From: an uncultured Oligoflexia bacterium
GTDB lineage: Bacteria; Bdellovibrionota; Bacteriovoracia; Bacteriovoracales; Bacteriovoracaceae
Direction: 5' to 3'
DNA length: 39,592 bases
Assembly (NCBI GenBank): GCA_937120495.1
Contig: CAKZJW010000062.1
Coordinates: forward strand, 1 to 39,592
Shown here: piece after piece, positions 24,195 to 31,385 of the stretch
Layout of the letters: the number at the start of each line of letters is the position of its first letter
Position numbering within the stretch: position 1 is the first letter of the stretch
Position numbers and translations under genes: made by a program
Notes under the pieces: model-generated
Told to the model about the DNA's origin: nothing
Database searches by the model: none
The model's input: only the letters and a program-made list of their open reading frames with translations

Positions 24195-25378
24195 TGGTAC
24201 AGAAAGTAATTCTTGTCGGTTTTATTTTTGCTATCGTTAAAAGAATCATAGATGATAAACTTGGAAAAGCGGCTAAAGATAAAGTTATTTCTTTGCTTTC
24301 TATTTTGGGGTTAGGGTACTTTTCGACTTCAAATTTGAGCTGGAAGTGGTTAACAGTTTATCTTTTATTTGTTACCGCTCATTATTTCTACACACATTCC
24401 GAACTGATGAAGCTTAAAAAAATACTGAGCCCCATCTTTGTTCCTTTGCTCTTTATATTCTTTGTTAAATATGTTTCTTCCGTTTGGGGACAAAGTAATT
24501 CTAATATTTCAATATACTTCTTGGGAATCTCTTATGTTTCATTTAAAATGAGTCTGTATGCACACTTTTACAAGTTTAAAGAGATCCGTGCTGAGTCACT
24601 GTTTGAATACTTTTGCTATGTAATGTTTTTGCCTTCTCTTTTTGTCGGACCCATAACAAAGCCTCATGTGTTCTTTAGTCTTTGGCGTTCACCAGAAGGA
24701 ATTAATTGTAATAACGTTGCTATTTTTGAAAGAATACTTGTAGGTCTTGTGAAGTTTACTCTCTTATCTCAATTTTTTAATCAAACCACTTTCACAGAAC
24801 TCATTCCTTCGAATCAATCTTATGAGATAGTACATCTTTTTATATCAGGAGCTTCTTATTATTTGTTTTTGTATTTTAACTTTTCTGGCTTCTGTGACAT
24901 CGTAATTGCAATCGGCCTCTTAGCAAGAGTTGACCTAGGCGAAAACTTCAATCGGCCATATATATCTCGAAATATTCAAGAGTTCTGGAAGAGATGGCAC
25001 ATAACTCTATCTGACTTTATGAATACAGTTGTGTTTGTACCTCTTAATTTGTATTTAATGAGGAGGGTTGGAAGAAAGTATCATTCATTAGTCACTTTAT
25101 TATGTATTTCAATCACTTTTATTCTAATAGGTTATTGGCATGGTAAAGACAGTCAATATCTATGGTTTGGTTGCTTGCAAGCCTTTGCTGTCGGTGTTAA
25201 TTTTCTATGGGGTATCATATTGAAAAAATACTTATCTAAAAAAGTTTATCGTAGATACTTTAAAAGTAAAATAGTGTACTTCATTTCATTTCTATTAAGC
25301 TTTATATATATGTCATTTTGTTTTGTAATATTTGGTAATGACTTAAAAAAGCTTAGTGAGATATGGACATCCCTATAG
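24194..25378 (+). CDS. MBOAT-family membrane O-acyltransferase
   Basis: Polytopic protein of 394 aa, about ten helices, of the AlgI/DltB branch of MBOATs. The family core ENFNRPYISRNIQEFWKRWH ends in H269, and the catalytic histidine is H316 in GYWHG. These enzymes take an acyl group from a cytoplasmic thioester donor and pass it across the membrane to an extracytoplasmic acceptor. The ATG overlaps the stop of the microprotein; the neighbouring ACP and FkbH genes suggest an acyl-ACP donor rather than acyl-CoA. Probable acceptor is the surface polysaccharide or its carrier. Ten bp to the following methyltransferase, so it stays in the same operon. Confidence 0.94.
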   Translation: MVQKVILVGFIFAIVKRIIDDKLGKAAKDKVISLLSILGLGYFSTSNLSWKWLTVYLLFVTAHYFYTHSELMKLKKILSPIFVPLLFIFFVKYVSSVWGQSNSNISIYFLGISYVSFKMSLYAHFYKFKEIRAESLFEYFCYVMFLPSLFVGPITKPHVFFSLWRSPEGINCNNVAIFERILVGLVKFTLLSQFFNQTTFTELIPSNQSYEIVHLFISGASYYLFLYFNFSGFCDIVIAIGLLARVDLGENFNRPYISRNIQEFWKRWHITLSDFMNTVVFVPLNLYLMRRVGRKYHSLVTLLCISITFILIGYWHGKDSQYLWFGCLQAFAVGVNFLWGIILKKYLSKKVYRRYFKSKIVYFISFLLSFIYMSFCFVIFGNDLKKLSEIWTSL

Positions 25379-25387
25379 GAGATAATT

Positions 25388-26287
25388 ATGAAACAATTAA
25401 ATGACTTGTTGAACTCAGTTAAAAACTATTGGCCAGATCATGAAAATTTTTTAAATAGAAGTATTTCTTCTCGTTCAGAAGAACTACTTCTATTTTCTGA
25501 CGATTTATCAGGAGAAATTTTAAAGTTGATTGACAAAGACTTAGATTTATATCTAGAAGGATATAAATGGACATGCGAGATGCTCACACAAGAAGAAATT
25601 TATTTTAGAAGAAACGAAGAATACCGATACAAAACCTTAAATGAAGTATCTAAACATGTATATGAGAACAATTCTTTTATGTCTAAATATGTCCGGGGCC
25701 TATTACTCTCACAAGTTTTATGGAAAAACCACACTAATACTTTTAAGAAGCTAGATGATTTGCTTAAAAAGATTAAGCCGTCATCAGTTTTAGAGATTGG
25801 GCCTGGCCATGGATTACTACTTTCCTTATGTGCTAAAAACTGTGTTCATGATCTCCATGGTCTAGATATTAGTGAAAGTTCTTTAAATGAAGCAAGGAGA
25901 AACTTTGAAATACTTTGTCCTGATGCCACTTTGAGTTTGACACAGGCTGATGCTTTAAAAAGTGAAAGCTTAGATGTCTTCAAAGAAAAAGTAGATTTAA
26001 TTATTCTTAGTGAAGTATTAGAACATATTCAATTTCCAACAAAAGTTTTAGAGAACTTAAAGCCTCAGCTTAAAAGTACTTCTAAAGTCTTTATTAATGT
26101 TCCAATTAATTGCCCCGCACCAGACCATATCTATTTTATGGATTCTAAGAATAGTGCCATCAAGATGGTAGAAAAATCTGGGCTTCGTATTAACTCTGTG
26201 GAGCTTTATCCAGCTACCGGGTATTCTATTGAGCAAGCTGTAAAAAGAAAATTGACAATATCTGTGTGTATAGTTGCTAGCCTTTAG
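25388..26287 (+). CDS. Class I SAM-dependent methyltransferase
   Basis: Protein of 299 aa. A non-conserved N-terminal helical region of about 130 residues precedes the SAM-binding domain with VLEIGPGHGLL (motif I, about 134-144), the acidic GLDIS end of strand 2 and LSEVLEHI (motif IV). TGYSIEQAVKRKLTISV at the C-terminus resembles related polysaccharide-cluster methyltransferases. AGGAG precedes the ATG. Last forward gene before the opposite-strand VOC gene, whose 3' end overlaps it by 11 bp. Acceptor unknown; it is the second methyltransferase of this locus. Confidence 0.85.
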   Translation: MKQLNDLLNSVKNYWPDHENFLNRSISSRSEELLLFSDDLSGEILKLIDKDLDLYLEGYKWTCEMLTQEEIYFRRNEEYRYKTLNEVSKHVYENNSFMSKYVRGLLLSQVLWKNHTNTFKKLDDLLKKIKPSSVLEIGPGHGLLLSLCAKNCVHDLHGLDISESSLNEARRNFEILCPDATLSLTQADALKSESLDVFKEKVDLIILSEVLEHIQFPTKVLENLKPQLKSTSKVFINVPINCPAPDHIYFMDSKNSAIKMVEKSGLRINSVELYPATGYSIEQAVKRKLTISVCIVASL

Positions 26288-26687
26288 CTTCTAGTAGTTC
26301 CCATAGAAGCCTGTCGGGACCTACGACGAATGCAATCCTCCTATTATTGAATGCTATTGCTGGCTTTGGTGATGACACTATCAGTTGTCTGTTTTTTTCA
26401 CACTCTTTAAGAGCATCATCGATATTTTCTACCTCTATGCATATATGGTGGTAGCCTGCAGGCTTCTTTTTGACGAATTGAAAAACTGGAGAGGTTTCAT
26501 CTATTGGCTCAACTAGCTCTATCGTCCCCCCGTCTATCTTTATAAATAATACATTTGCTTTTTGGAGTGGGTCGAATATTTTTTGTCCTATAAAGTCCGT
26601 ATTAAACAAGTGTTTGAAATTAACATCGAGATGTTTATCAATATTTTTTACAACTATCCCAAAATGATTTATTCTTTTGACGATCAT
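26277..26687 (-). CDS. VOC-superfamily protein (methylmalonyl-CoA epimerase-like)
   Basis: Protein of 136 aa with two beta-alpha-beta-beta-beta modules and the metal ligands expected of this superfamily: H8 (INHFGIV), E57 (TIELVEP), H80 or H81 (GYHHICIEV) and E130 (WELLE). The pattern resembles methylmalonyl-CoA epimerase and related isomerases. GAGG upstream supports the ATG. It is the only minus-strand gene between 12.9 and 31.4 kb: its 3' end overlaps the methyltransferase by 11 bp and its ATG lies 25 bp from that of the divergent aldolase, leaving no room for an independent aldolase promoter. An epimerase or isomerase acting in the aldolase pathway is plausible. Confidence 0.87.
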   Translation of the reverse strand: MIVKRINHFGIVVKNIDKHLDVNFKHLFNTDFIGQKIFDPLQKANVLFIKIDGGTIELVEPIDETSPVFQFVKKKPAGYHHICIEVENIDDALKECEKNRQLIVSSPKPAIAFNNRRIAFVVGPDRLLWELLEAKG

Positions 26688-26712
26688 ATTTACCTCTCAC
26701 TTTAAGGAAAGA

Positions 26713-27462
26713 ATGTTAAAAGATAATTTATGTAATAACAAGCTAACAATTGGTTCTTGGATATCTATCGCTCACCCGGATGTCGTTGAAGTGATGGCAT
26801 CTGCAGGATTTGATTGGCTTGTTGTCGATATGGAACACACTGCAACAGATATTAATACTGCAAAAAATTTAATAGCTACAATAAAAGCTAAGGGAATGCA
26901 GCCTCTTGTTAGGGTTGGCACTAATGATGAACTTATCATAAAGAGAGTTTTAGACTCAGGAGCTGAAGGTGTTATTGTTCCGATGATTAAGACTGCGGAT
27001 GAGGCAAAGAAAGCTGTTAGCTTCGTTAAGTACCCTCCGTTTGGTAAAAGAGGCGTTGGCTTGTACAGGGCTCAAGATTATGGAACTTCTTTTAATGAAT
27101 ATAAAAAGTGGAATGAAGATAATAGTGTTGTAATTGCTCAGATTGAACATGTTGATGCGGTGAAAAATATTGATGAAATTCTTCAGGTTGAGGGACTCGA
27201 TGGCACTATGGTTGGGCCTTATGATTTATCAGCTTCTATGGGCTTTCCTGGAGAGTATGATAGAGAAGATGTCAAAGAGGCACTTGAGAAAGTCAAAGAA
27301 GCTTGTAAAAGGCATAATAAGCCCCTTGGTTTTCATGTTATTAAAAGTGAAGCAAAATTTCTTCAAGAAAAAATTCATGAGGGATATACATTTTTAGCTT
27401 TTAGTATTGATTTCTTTTTCTTAGGAGATAGAGCTAGGGAAGAGATGAAGAAGCTTAAATAA
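26713..27462 (+). CDS. HpcH/HpaI-family class II aldolase
   Basis: Protein of 250 aa. I chose the ATG at 26713, which has AAGGAA just upstream; a TTG at 26677 would add 12 residues and overlap the VOC gene. Family residues are present: catalytic H42 in VVDMEH, R67 in PLVRVG, metal ligand E145 in AQIEH and D171 in VGPYDLSASMG. These metal-dependent aldolases join pyruvate (or a related 2-oxo acid) to an aldehyde, reversibly, giving 4-hydroxy-2-oxo acids. In a polysaccharide locus upstream of a HAD phosphatase and a NeuA-like cytidylyltransferase, it may build a 3-deoxy-2-ulosonic acid; that role is inference. Confidence 0.9.
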   Translation: MLKDNLCNNKLTIGSWISIAHPDVVEVMASAGFDWLVVDMEHTATDINTAKNLIATIKAKGMQPLVRVGTNDELIIKRVLDSGAEGVIVPMIKTADEAKKAVSFVKYPPFGKRGVGLYRAQDYGTSFNEYKKWNEDNSVVIAQIEHVDAVKNIDEILQVEGLDGTMVGPYDLSASMGFPGEYDREDVKEALEKVKEACKRHNKPLGFHVIKSEAKFLQEKIHEGYTFLAFSIDFFFLGDRAREEMKKLK

Positions 27463-27471
27463 CTTATTCTC

Positions 27472-27499
27472 TTGTTAATCACTTTTCATAAAATATTCT
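27472..27499 (+). promoter_or_regulatory. Candidate promoter for the CMP-sugar operon
   Basis: TTGTTA (27472-27477) and TATTCT (27494-27499) are separated by 16 bp in the 94-bp gap after the aldolase gene. Transcription would start near 27506, so the GCGC-rich element at 27536 would be transcribed in the leader. Scored by eye only. Confidence 0.35.
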
Positions 27500-27535
27500 A
27501 TGGGCTATAAACAAAGTTCTTAATCAGCAAAAATG

Positions 27536-27546
27536 GCGCGGAGCGC
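27536..27546 (+). promoter_or_regulatory. GCGC-GGA-GCGC leader element
   Basis: A 4-bp all-GC stem with a three-base loop in an AT-rich leader, ten bases before the chosen ATG at 27557. It resembles the elements at 2247 and 14512 and, loosely, the ops element. It lies just ahead of the ribosome-binding AGG and could also affect initiation. Confidence 0.25.
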
Positions 27547-27556
27547 AGGTGTGTTT

Positions 27557-28480
27557 ATGGTAAAAAAAGCAATTGTTCTTGGTTCTTCGGGCTTTCTCGG
27601 AAGTCATGTTGCTGATGCGTTGTCAGCTTCAGGTGTAGAGGTAACTCTTTTTGATATAAAAGAGTCGCCTTACAAGCAACCAAATCAAAAGCAAATTATT
27701 GGAGACATACTTGATATTGACTCTGTGGAGAAAGCTATCTCTGGTCACGATTATGTTTACCATATGGCCGGTATAGCAGACATAGATGAATGTTATAAAA
27801 GACCTGTGGACACAGTTAAGTTTAATATCCTAGGAACTACCCATGTTTTAGAGGCATGTGTTAAACAAAAAGTAGAAAGACTTATTTTTGCCAGCTCTGC
27901 ATATGTTTATTCTCAATCGGGATCATTTTACAGGGCAAGTAAGCAAGCCTGCGAAAATTTGATTGAGGCATATAAAGAAAAATACAACTTGGAATACGTT
28001 ATTTTAAGATATGGTTCTTTGTATGGGCCTAGGTCTGATCGAAGAAATAGCTTGTTTCGTATATGTGAAGATGCTCTTACAAATCATGAAGTTGACTATA
28101 AAGGCACTGGAGAAGAAAAAAGAGAGTTTATTCATGTTTACGATGCTTCTAGTATGAGTGTTCAAATCTTGTCAGAGGAATTCAAGAATCAAAATATTAT
28201 GCTTACTGGTGCGGATAGAATTAACTATAGAGATCTTTTGCTTATGGTTTCTGAGATTATGCACGACAAAGTTAAAATTAACTTTCTAGAGCCAACATCT
28301 GGTACTCACTACAAACAATCTCCTTATTCTTTTAATCCCAAATTTGCTAAAAAACTATCTGTGAACCCTAGGGTCGATCTTGGTCAGGGATTAATCAATT
28401 TATTGTCGGATATTCATAGTGACCTACATCCAGATATTCAACAAAAGTTTGGTCATCTTATTCAAAGATCTGAGCAGTAA
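27557..28480 (+). CDS. NAD-dependent epimerase/dehydratase (extended SDR)
   Basis: Protein of 307 aa counted from the ATG at 27557, which has AGG seven bases upstream and begins with the family strand MVKKAIVLG. An in-frame ATG at 27533 would add eight residues encoded by the GC-rich leader element and is less likely. NAD-binding GSSGFLG (9-15), D33 at the end of strand 2, ASSAYVY and the catalytic Y125 and K129 (YRASK) are present, and LRYGSLYGPR follows. Typical of nucleotide-sugar epimerases or dehydratases, substrate unknown. First gene of the coupled operon reaching 31385. Confidence 0.9.
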   Translation: MVKKAIVLGSSGFLGSHVADALSASGVEVTLFDIKESPYKQPNQKQIIGDILDIDSVEKAISGHDYVYHMAGIADIDECYKRPVDTVKFNILGTTHVLEACVKQKVERLIFASSAYVYSQSGSFYRASKQACENLIEAYKEKYNLEYVILRYGSLYGPRSDRRNSLFRICEDALTNHEVDYKGTGEEKREFIHVYDASSMSVQILSEEFKNQNIMLTGADRINYRDLLLMVSEIMHDKVKINFLEPTSGTHYKQSPYSFNPKFAKKLSVNPRVDLGQGLINLLSDIHSDLHPDIQQKFGHLIQRSEQ

Positions 28481-28481
28481 T

Positions 28482-29147
28482 ATGAAGACTTTATTTTTGT
28501 CTTATGAGCTTTCTAATGATTTGTCCGGTTACGGTGGCGGAGACAGGATAGAGATCGAGAAATCGAGAAGTATGTGTTGTGGTGATACGTCAAATAACAC
28601 TGTTTTTAAAATGCCAACTCACTTTGGTACACATATAGACTTTCCTTTCCACTTTTCATCTGAAGGAGCAAAATCTTCATCATATTTAAGTCAAGACTTT
28701 GTTTTTGAAGAAGTTGAACTTTTAGAGCTGGACTTGAGAGAGAGAGATTCAAAGATAATAGAACCGGCTGACCTAGGACCAACAGTTAATACTAAAGCGA
28801 GACTTCTTTTTATAAAGACATTTTACTGTGAAGTGAGAGATTCTCATCTTTATTGGGAAAATGGTCCGGGCTTTGCCCCTGAAACAGCGGCAGCTTTAAA
28901 AAAGTTATATCCTGCTTTAGAGGCAATCGCTTTTGACTCGATATCTTTAACCAACTTTCAAAACCGTCCACTTGGTCGTGTTGCACATAAGTCTTTTTTG
29001 ATTGAAAATAATTTACTAATTATCGAAGATGTTGATTTAAAATTAATTAGTAAAGATACGGAAATTAAAGAGGTCATTATCGCTCCTCTTCGCATGAAGG
29101 ACTGTGATGGTGCTCCAGCAACAATTATTGCAAAGGTAGAAAAATGA
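28482..29147 (+). CDS. Cyclase-family (kynurenine formamidase-like) metal hydrolase
   Basis: Protein of 221 aa from the ATG at 28482, one base after the preceding stop; an upstream start at 28419 would overlap the SDR gene by 62 bp. It carries the cyclase-family signature H47-FGT-H51-I-D53-F-P55-F-H57, which binds the metal in KynB-like amidohydrolases and the polyketide cyclase relatives. Members hydrolyse N-formyl amides, lactones or similar bonds. In a sugar pathway it might remove a formyl/acyl group or open a lactone; that is a guess from chemistry. Overlaps the HAD gene by 4 bp (ATGA). Confidence 0.88.
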   Translation: MKTLFLSYELSNDLSGYGGGDRIEIEKSRSMCCGDTSNNTVFKMPTHFGTHIDFPFHFSSEGAKSSSYLSQDFVFEEVELLELDLRERDSKIIEPADLGPTVNTKARLLFIKTFYCEVRDSHLYWENGPGFAPETAAALKKLYPALEAIAFDSISLTNFQNRPLGRVAHKSFLIENNLLIIEDVDLKLISKDTEIKEVIIAPLRMKDCDGAPATIIAKVEK

Positions 29148-29788
29148 TTAAGACAATTCTTTGGGATTTTGATGGAGTTATTGCAGAGTCAGTCAATGTG
29201 AAAACTGAAGCTTTCAGAGAAATTTACTCACAGTATGGAGTTACTATAAGCGATAAAGTCGTTGAGCATCACTTAGCCCATGGAGGAGTTTCTCGCTTTG
29301 AAAAGTTTAAGATATACCATAAAGATTTTCTGGGCGTAGATTTAACTCCAAATGAAATTCAAAAGCTAGCTTTGACATTTTCTTCTCTTGTTAAGCGCAA
29401 AGTTGTGGAAGCCCCTTATGTCAATGGTGTATTAGAATTTTTAGAGAGCTCTGGAGATCTATATTCTTCATATATTATTTCAGGTACTCCCCATGATGAG
29501 ATGGTAGAAATTGTATCTGAGAAGAACTTAAAAAAATTCTTTAATGATGTTATGGGATCACCAAAATCTAAGACTGATTGGATAAATAAGCTTGTAGAGA
29601 AGAAAACTATTGAAATTGCAAATAGTGTTTTTATCGGAGACGCTACAACAGACTTTATTGCCTCCGAAAATACAGGAACAAAGTTTATTCTTAGAGAAAC
29701 TGACGATAATAAGAAATACTTTGAAGACTACGCTGGAGTAAGAGTTCGTGATTTTTACCAGCTACAAAGTATAATAGAGGAACTATGA
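29144..29788 (+). CDS. HAD-superfamily phosphatase
   Basis: Protein of 214 aa of the HAD-IA (phosphoglycolate phosphatase-like) type. Nucleophile and acid are D8 and D10 in WDFDGVI, motif II is in ISGTPH, the lysine is around KSKTDW and motif III is FIGDATTDF with D166. The alpha-helical cap is between about residues 16 and 80. With the downstream cytidylyltransferase it could dephosphorylate a sugar-acid phosphate before CMP activation, as KdsC or NeuB-pathway phosphatases do. Overlaps both neighbours by 4 bp (ATGA), indicating tight translational coupling. Confidence 0.88.
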   Translation: MIKTILWDFDGVIAESVNVKTEAFREIYSQYGVTISDKVVEHHLAHGGVSRFEKFKIYHKDFLGVDLTPNEIQKLALTFSSLVKRKVVEAPYVNGVLEFLESSGDLYSSYIISGTPHDEMVEIVSEKNLKKFFNDVMGSPKSKTDWINKLVEKKTIEIANSVFIGDATTDFIASENTGTKFILRETDDNKKYFEDYAGVRVRDFYQLQSIIEEL

Positions 29789-30723
29789 AAATACTTATCA
29801 CATCGACGTCTTTTCAAGATACTCCTGGAAAACATCACTCTTTTCTAAACGAAAAGAACCTTTCTGTAGATTTAAAGAGGGGGCCTTTAACTGAAAGCCA
29901 GCTTTTAGATATTGATTGGAGCTATGATGGTATTATTATGGGGGATGATGAATATTCTGAAGAGGTTATTCTTAAAGCAAAAAATGGCGGACTTAAAATA
30001 TTATCTAAATATGGAGTTGGCTTAGACAAAGTAGACTTGGATGCAGCTAAAAAGCACTCTGTAGAAGTACGGAATTGTCCCGGATTAAACTTCACGACAG
30101 TTGCTGAACATGTCTTTGCTTTATTATTGTCTTTTAAAAAAAATATTATGAAAGAAGTCGCTTTTACTTCTAAGGGGGAGTGGACCAGGCTTTCCGGTGG
30201 TGAGATAACTGGGAAGAAAATAGCGATTATTGGTCTTGGAAAAATAGGTAAAGAAGTCTCTCGATTAGCTAGATGCTTTAATATGGATATTTACTGTTTC
30301 GATAAATTTCTTGACAAGGACTATGTCGAAAAGAGTGGGGTAAAAGTTATAAACGACCTTAATAAAGATCTTAAAGAGATGGATATAATCAGTTTACACT
30401 GTAACCTAGACTCTGAGAGTACCGGTTTAATCTCAAAGGAAATTTTATTAAATGGTACGTCTGATAATGTTATCCTTTTGAACACAGCAAGGGCTCATCT
30501 TGTCGATAGGGAGGCTTTGCATTATGCACTAAATGAGAAAAAGATTGGAGCTTACCTTGCTGACGTATGGTACGAAGAGCCAATGCAGAACACTGACCCT
30601 TTAAAAGACTTCGAAAATGTTCTGATAACTCCTCATATTGCTTCGCGTACAATTGAAAACGTAGAAAAACAAGGGATTCAAGCAATAGAAAACTTAACAA
30701 ATTTCTTGGATGGCTTGAAATGA
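29785..30723 (+). CDS. D-2-hydroxyacid dehydrogenase (phosphoglycerate dehydrogenase-like)
   Basis: Protein of 312 aa with the D-isomer-specific 2-hydroxyacid dehydrogenase fold. The NAD-binding motif is GLGKIG (about 151-156) and the catalytic triad is R236 (NTARAHL), E265 (WYEEP) and H284 (TPHIASR). It lacks the C-terminal ACT domain of many SerA enzymes. Such enzymes interconvert 2-oxo acids and D-2-hydroxy acids, so it may reduce an aldolase-derived 2-oxo acid or make an acid precursor. It sits between the HAD phosphatase and the cytidylyltransferase with 4-bp overlaps on both sides. Specificity unknown. Confidence 0.9.
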   Translation: MKILITSTSFQDTPGKHHSFLNEKNLSVDLKRGPLTESQLLDIDWSYDGIIMGDDEYSEEVILKAKNGGLKILSKYGVGLDKVDLDAAKKHSVEVRNCPGLNFTTVAEHVFALLLSFKKNIMKEVAFTSKGEWTRLSGGEITGKKIAIIGLGKIGKEVSRLARCFNMDIYCFDKFLDKDYVEKSGVKVINDLNKDLKEMDIISLHCNLDSESTGLISKEILLNGTSDNVILLNTARAHLVDREALHYALNEKKIGAYLADVWYEEPMQNTDPLKDFENVLITPHIASRTIENVEKQGIQAIENLTNFLDGLK

Positions 30724-31385
30724 AAGTTGTAGCATTATTGCCGATGAAGGGGAACTCTGAACGAGTTCCTAATAAGAACTTAAAAACTTTTAACGGTAGA
30801 CCGCTCTATCATGTCATAGCGAATACTTTGTTGAGCTCTAAACTTATTTCAGAAATATATATCAATACAGACTCAGAAAAAATTAAGAAAGATATAGAAA
30901 CTCATTTCAAATCGATTAAGGTTCTAATGAGGCCTGATGAGCTTGTCGGAGATTTTGTTTCCATGAACAAAATTATTGAACATGACTTAAATTTAACGGA
31001 TGGAGATCTTTATATTCAAACTCACTCTACAAACCCTCTTTTAAAAGTTGATACTATCGACTCTGCTATCGAGAGGTTAGTCGAAAGTGAGGGAGACAGT
31101 TATGATTCAGTTTTTTCTGTTACTAAGGTACAAACTCGGTTTTACGAGCAAAGTGGTAAACCTCATAACCATAACCCTGAAGAATTATTGAGAACACAAG
31201 ACCTCGAACCTCTCTATGAAGAAAACTCAAACTTTTTTATTTTTACCAAAGAATCTTTTCAAAATCGTAAGGCTAGAATTGGATCAAAGCCTTTAATGTT
31301 TGAAATGGACAAGGTTGAGGCAATTGATATTGATGAACCTCAGGATTTCATAATTGCAGAAGCAATCGAAAGAACTCTGGCTTAG
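30720..31385 (+). CDS. CMP-sugar (NeuA/KdsB-like) cytidylyltransferase
   Basis: Protein of 221 aa with the acylneuraminate cytidylyltransferase N-terminal motif LLPMKGNSERVPNKNL (6-21), the INTDSEKI strand, HSTNPLL and the C-terminal MDKVEAIDIDEPQDF that binds metal. NeuA-like enzymes activate 3-deoxy-2-ulosonic acids with CTP. No NeuB-type PEP synthase is visible in the window, so the substrate could come from the HpcH/HpaI aldolase route. Last gene of the coupled operon; its 3' end overlaps the opposite-strand GT2 gene by 4 bp. Confidence 0.9.
   Translation: MKVVALLPMKGNSERVPNKNLKTFNGRPLYHVIANTLLSSKLISEIYINTDSEKIKKDIETHFKSIKVLMRPDELVGDFVSMNKIIEHDLNLTDGDLYIQTHSTNPLLKVDTIDSAIERLVESEGDSYDSVFSVTKVQTRFYEQSGKPHNHNPEELLRTQDLEPLYEENSNFFIFTKESFQNRKARIGSKPLMFEMDKVEAIDIDEPQDFIIAEAIERTLA

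Noticed and set aside
20960..25378. Polyketide or non-ribosomal peptide cluster, because of FkbH and ACP
   Set aside because: There are no ketosynthase, acyltransferase or adenylation domains; the MBOAT, SGNH and glycan genes indicate polymer acylation.
26677..26712. TTG start for the aldolase
   Set aside because: AAGGAA precedes the ATG at 26713 and the family N-terminus begins there; the longer form would overlap the VOC gene start.
27533..27556. ATG adding eight residues to the SDR
   Set aside because: The extension is encoded by the GC-rich leader element and the AGG-preceded ATG at 27557 starts the conserved Rossmann strand.
28419..28481. Upstream start for the cyclase-family gene
   Set aside because: It would lie inside the SDR gene; the ATG at 28482 directly follows the SDR stop and gives the normal family N-terminus.
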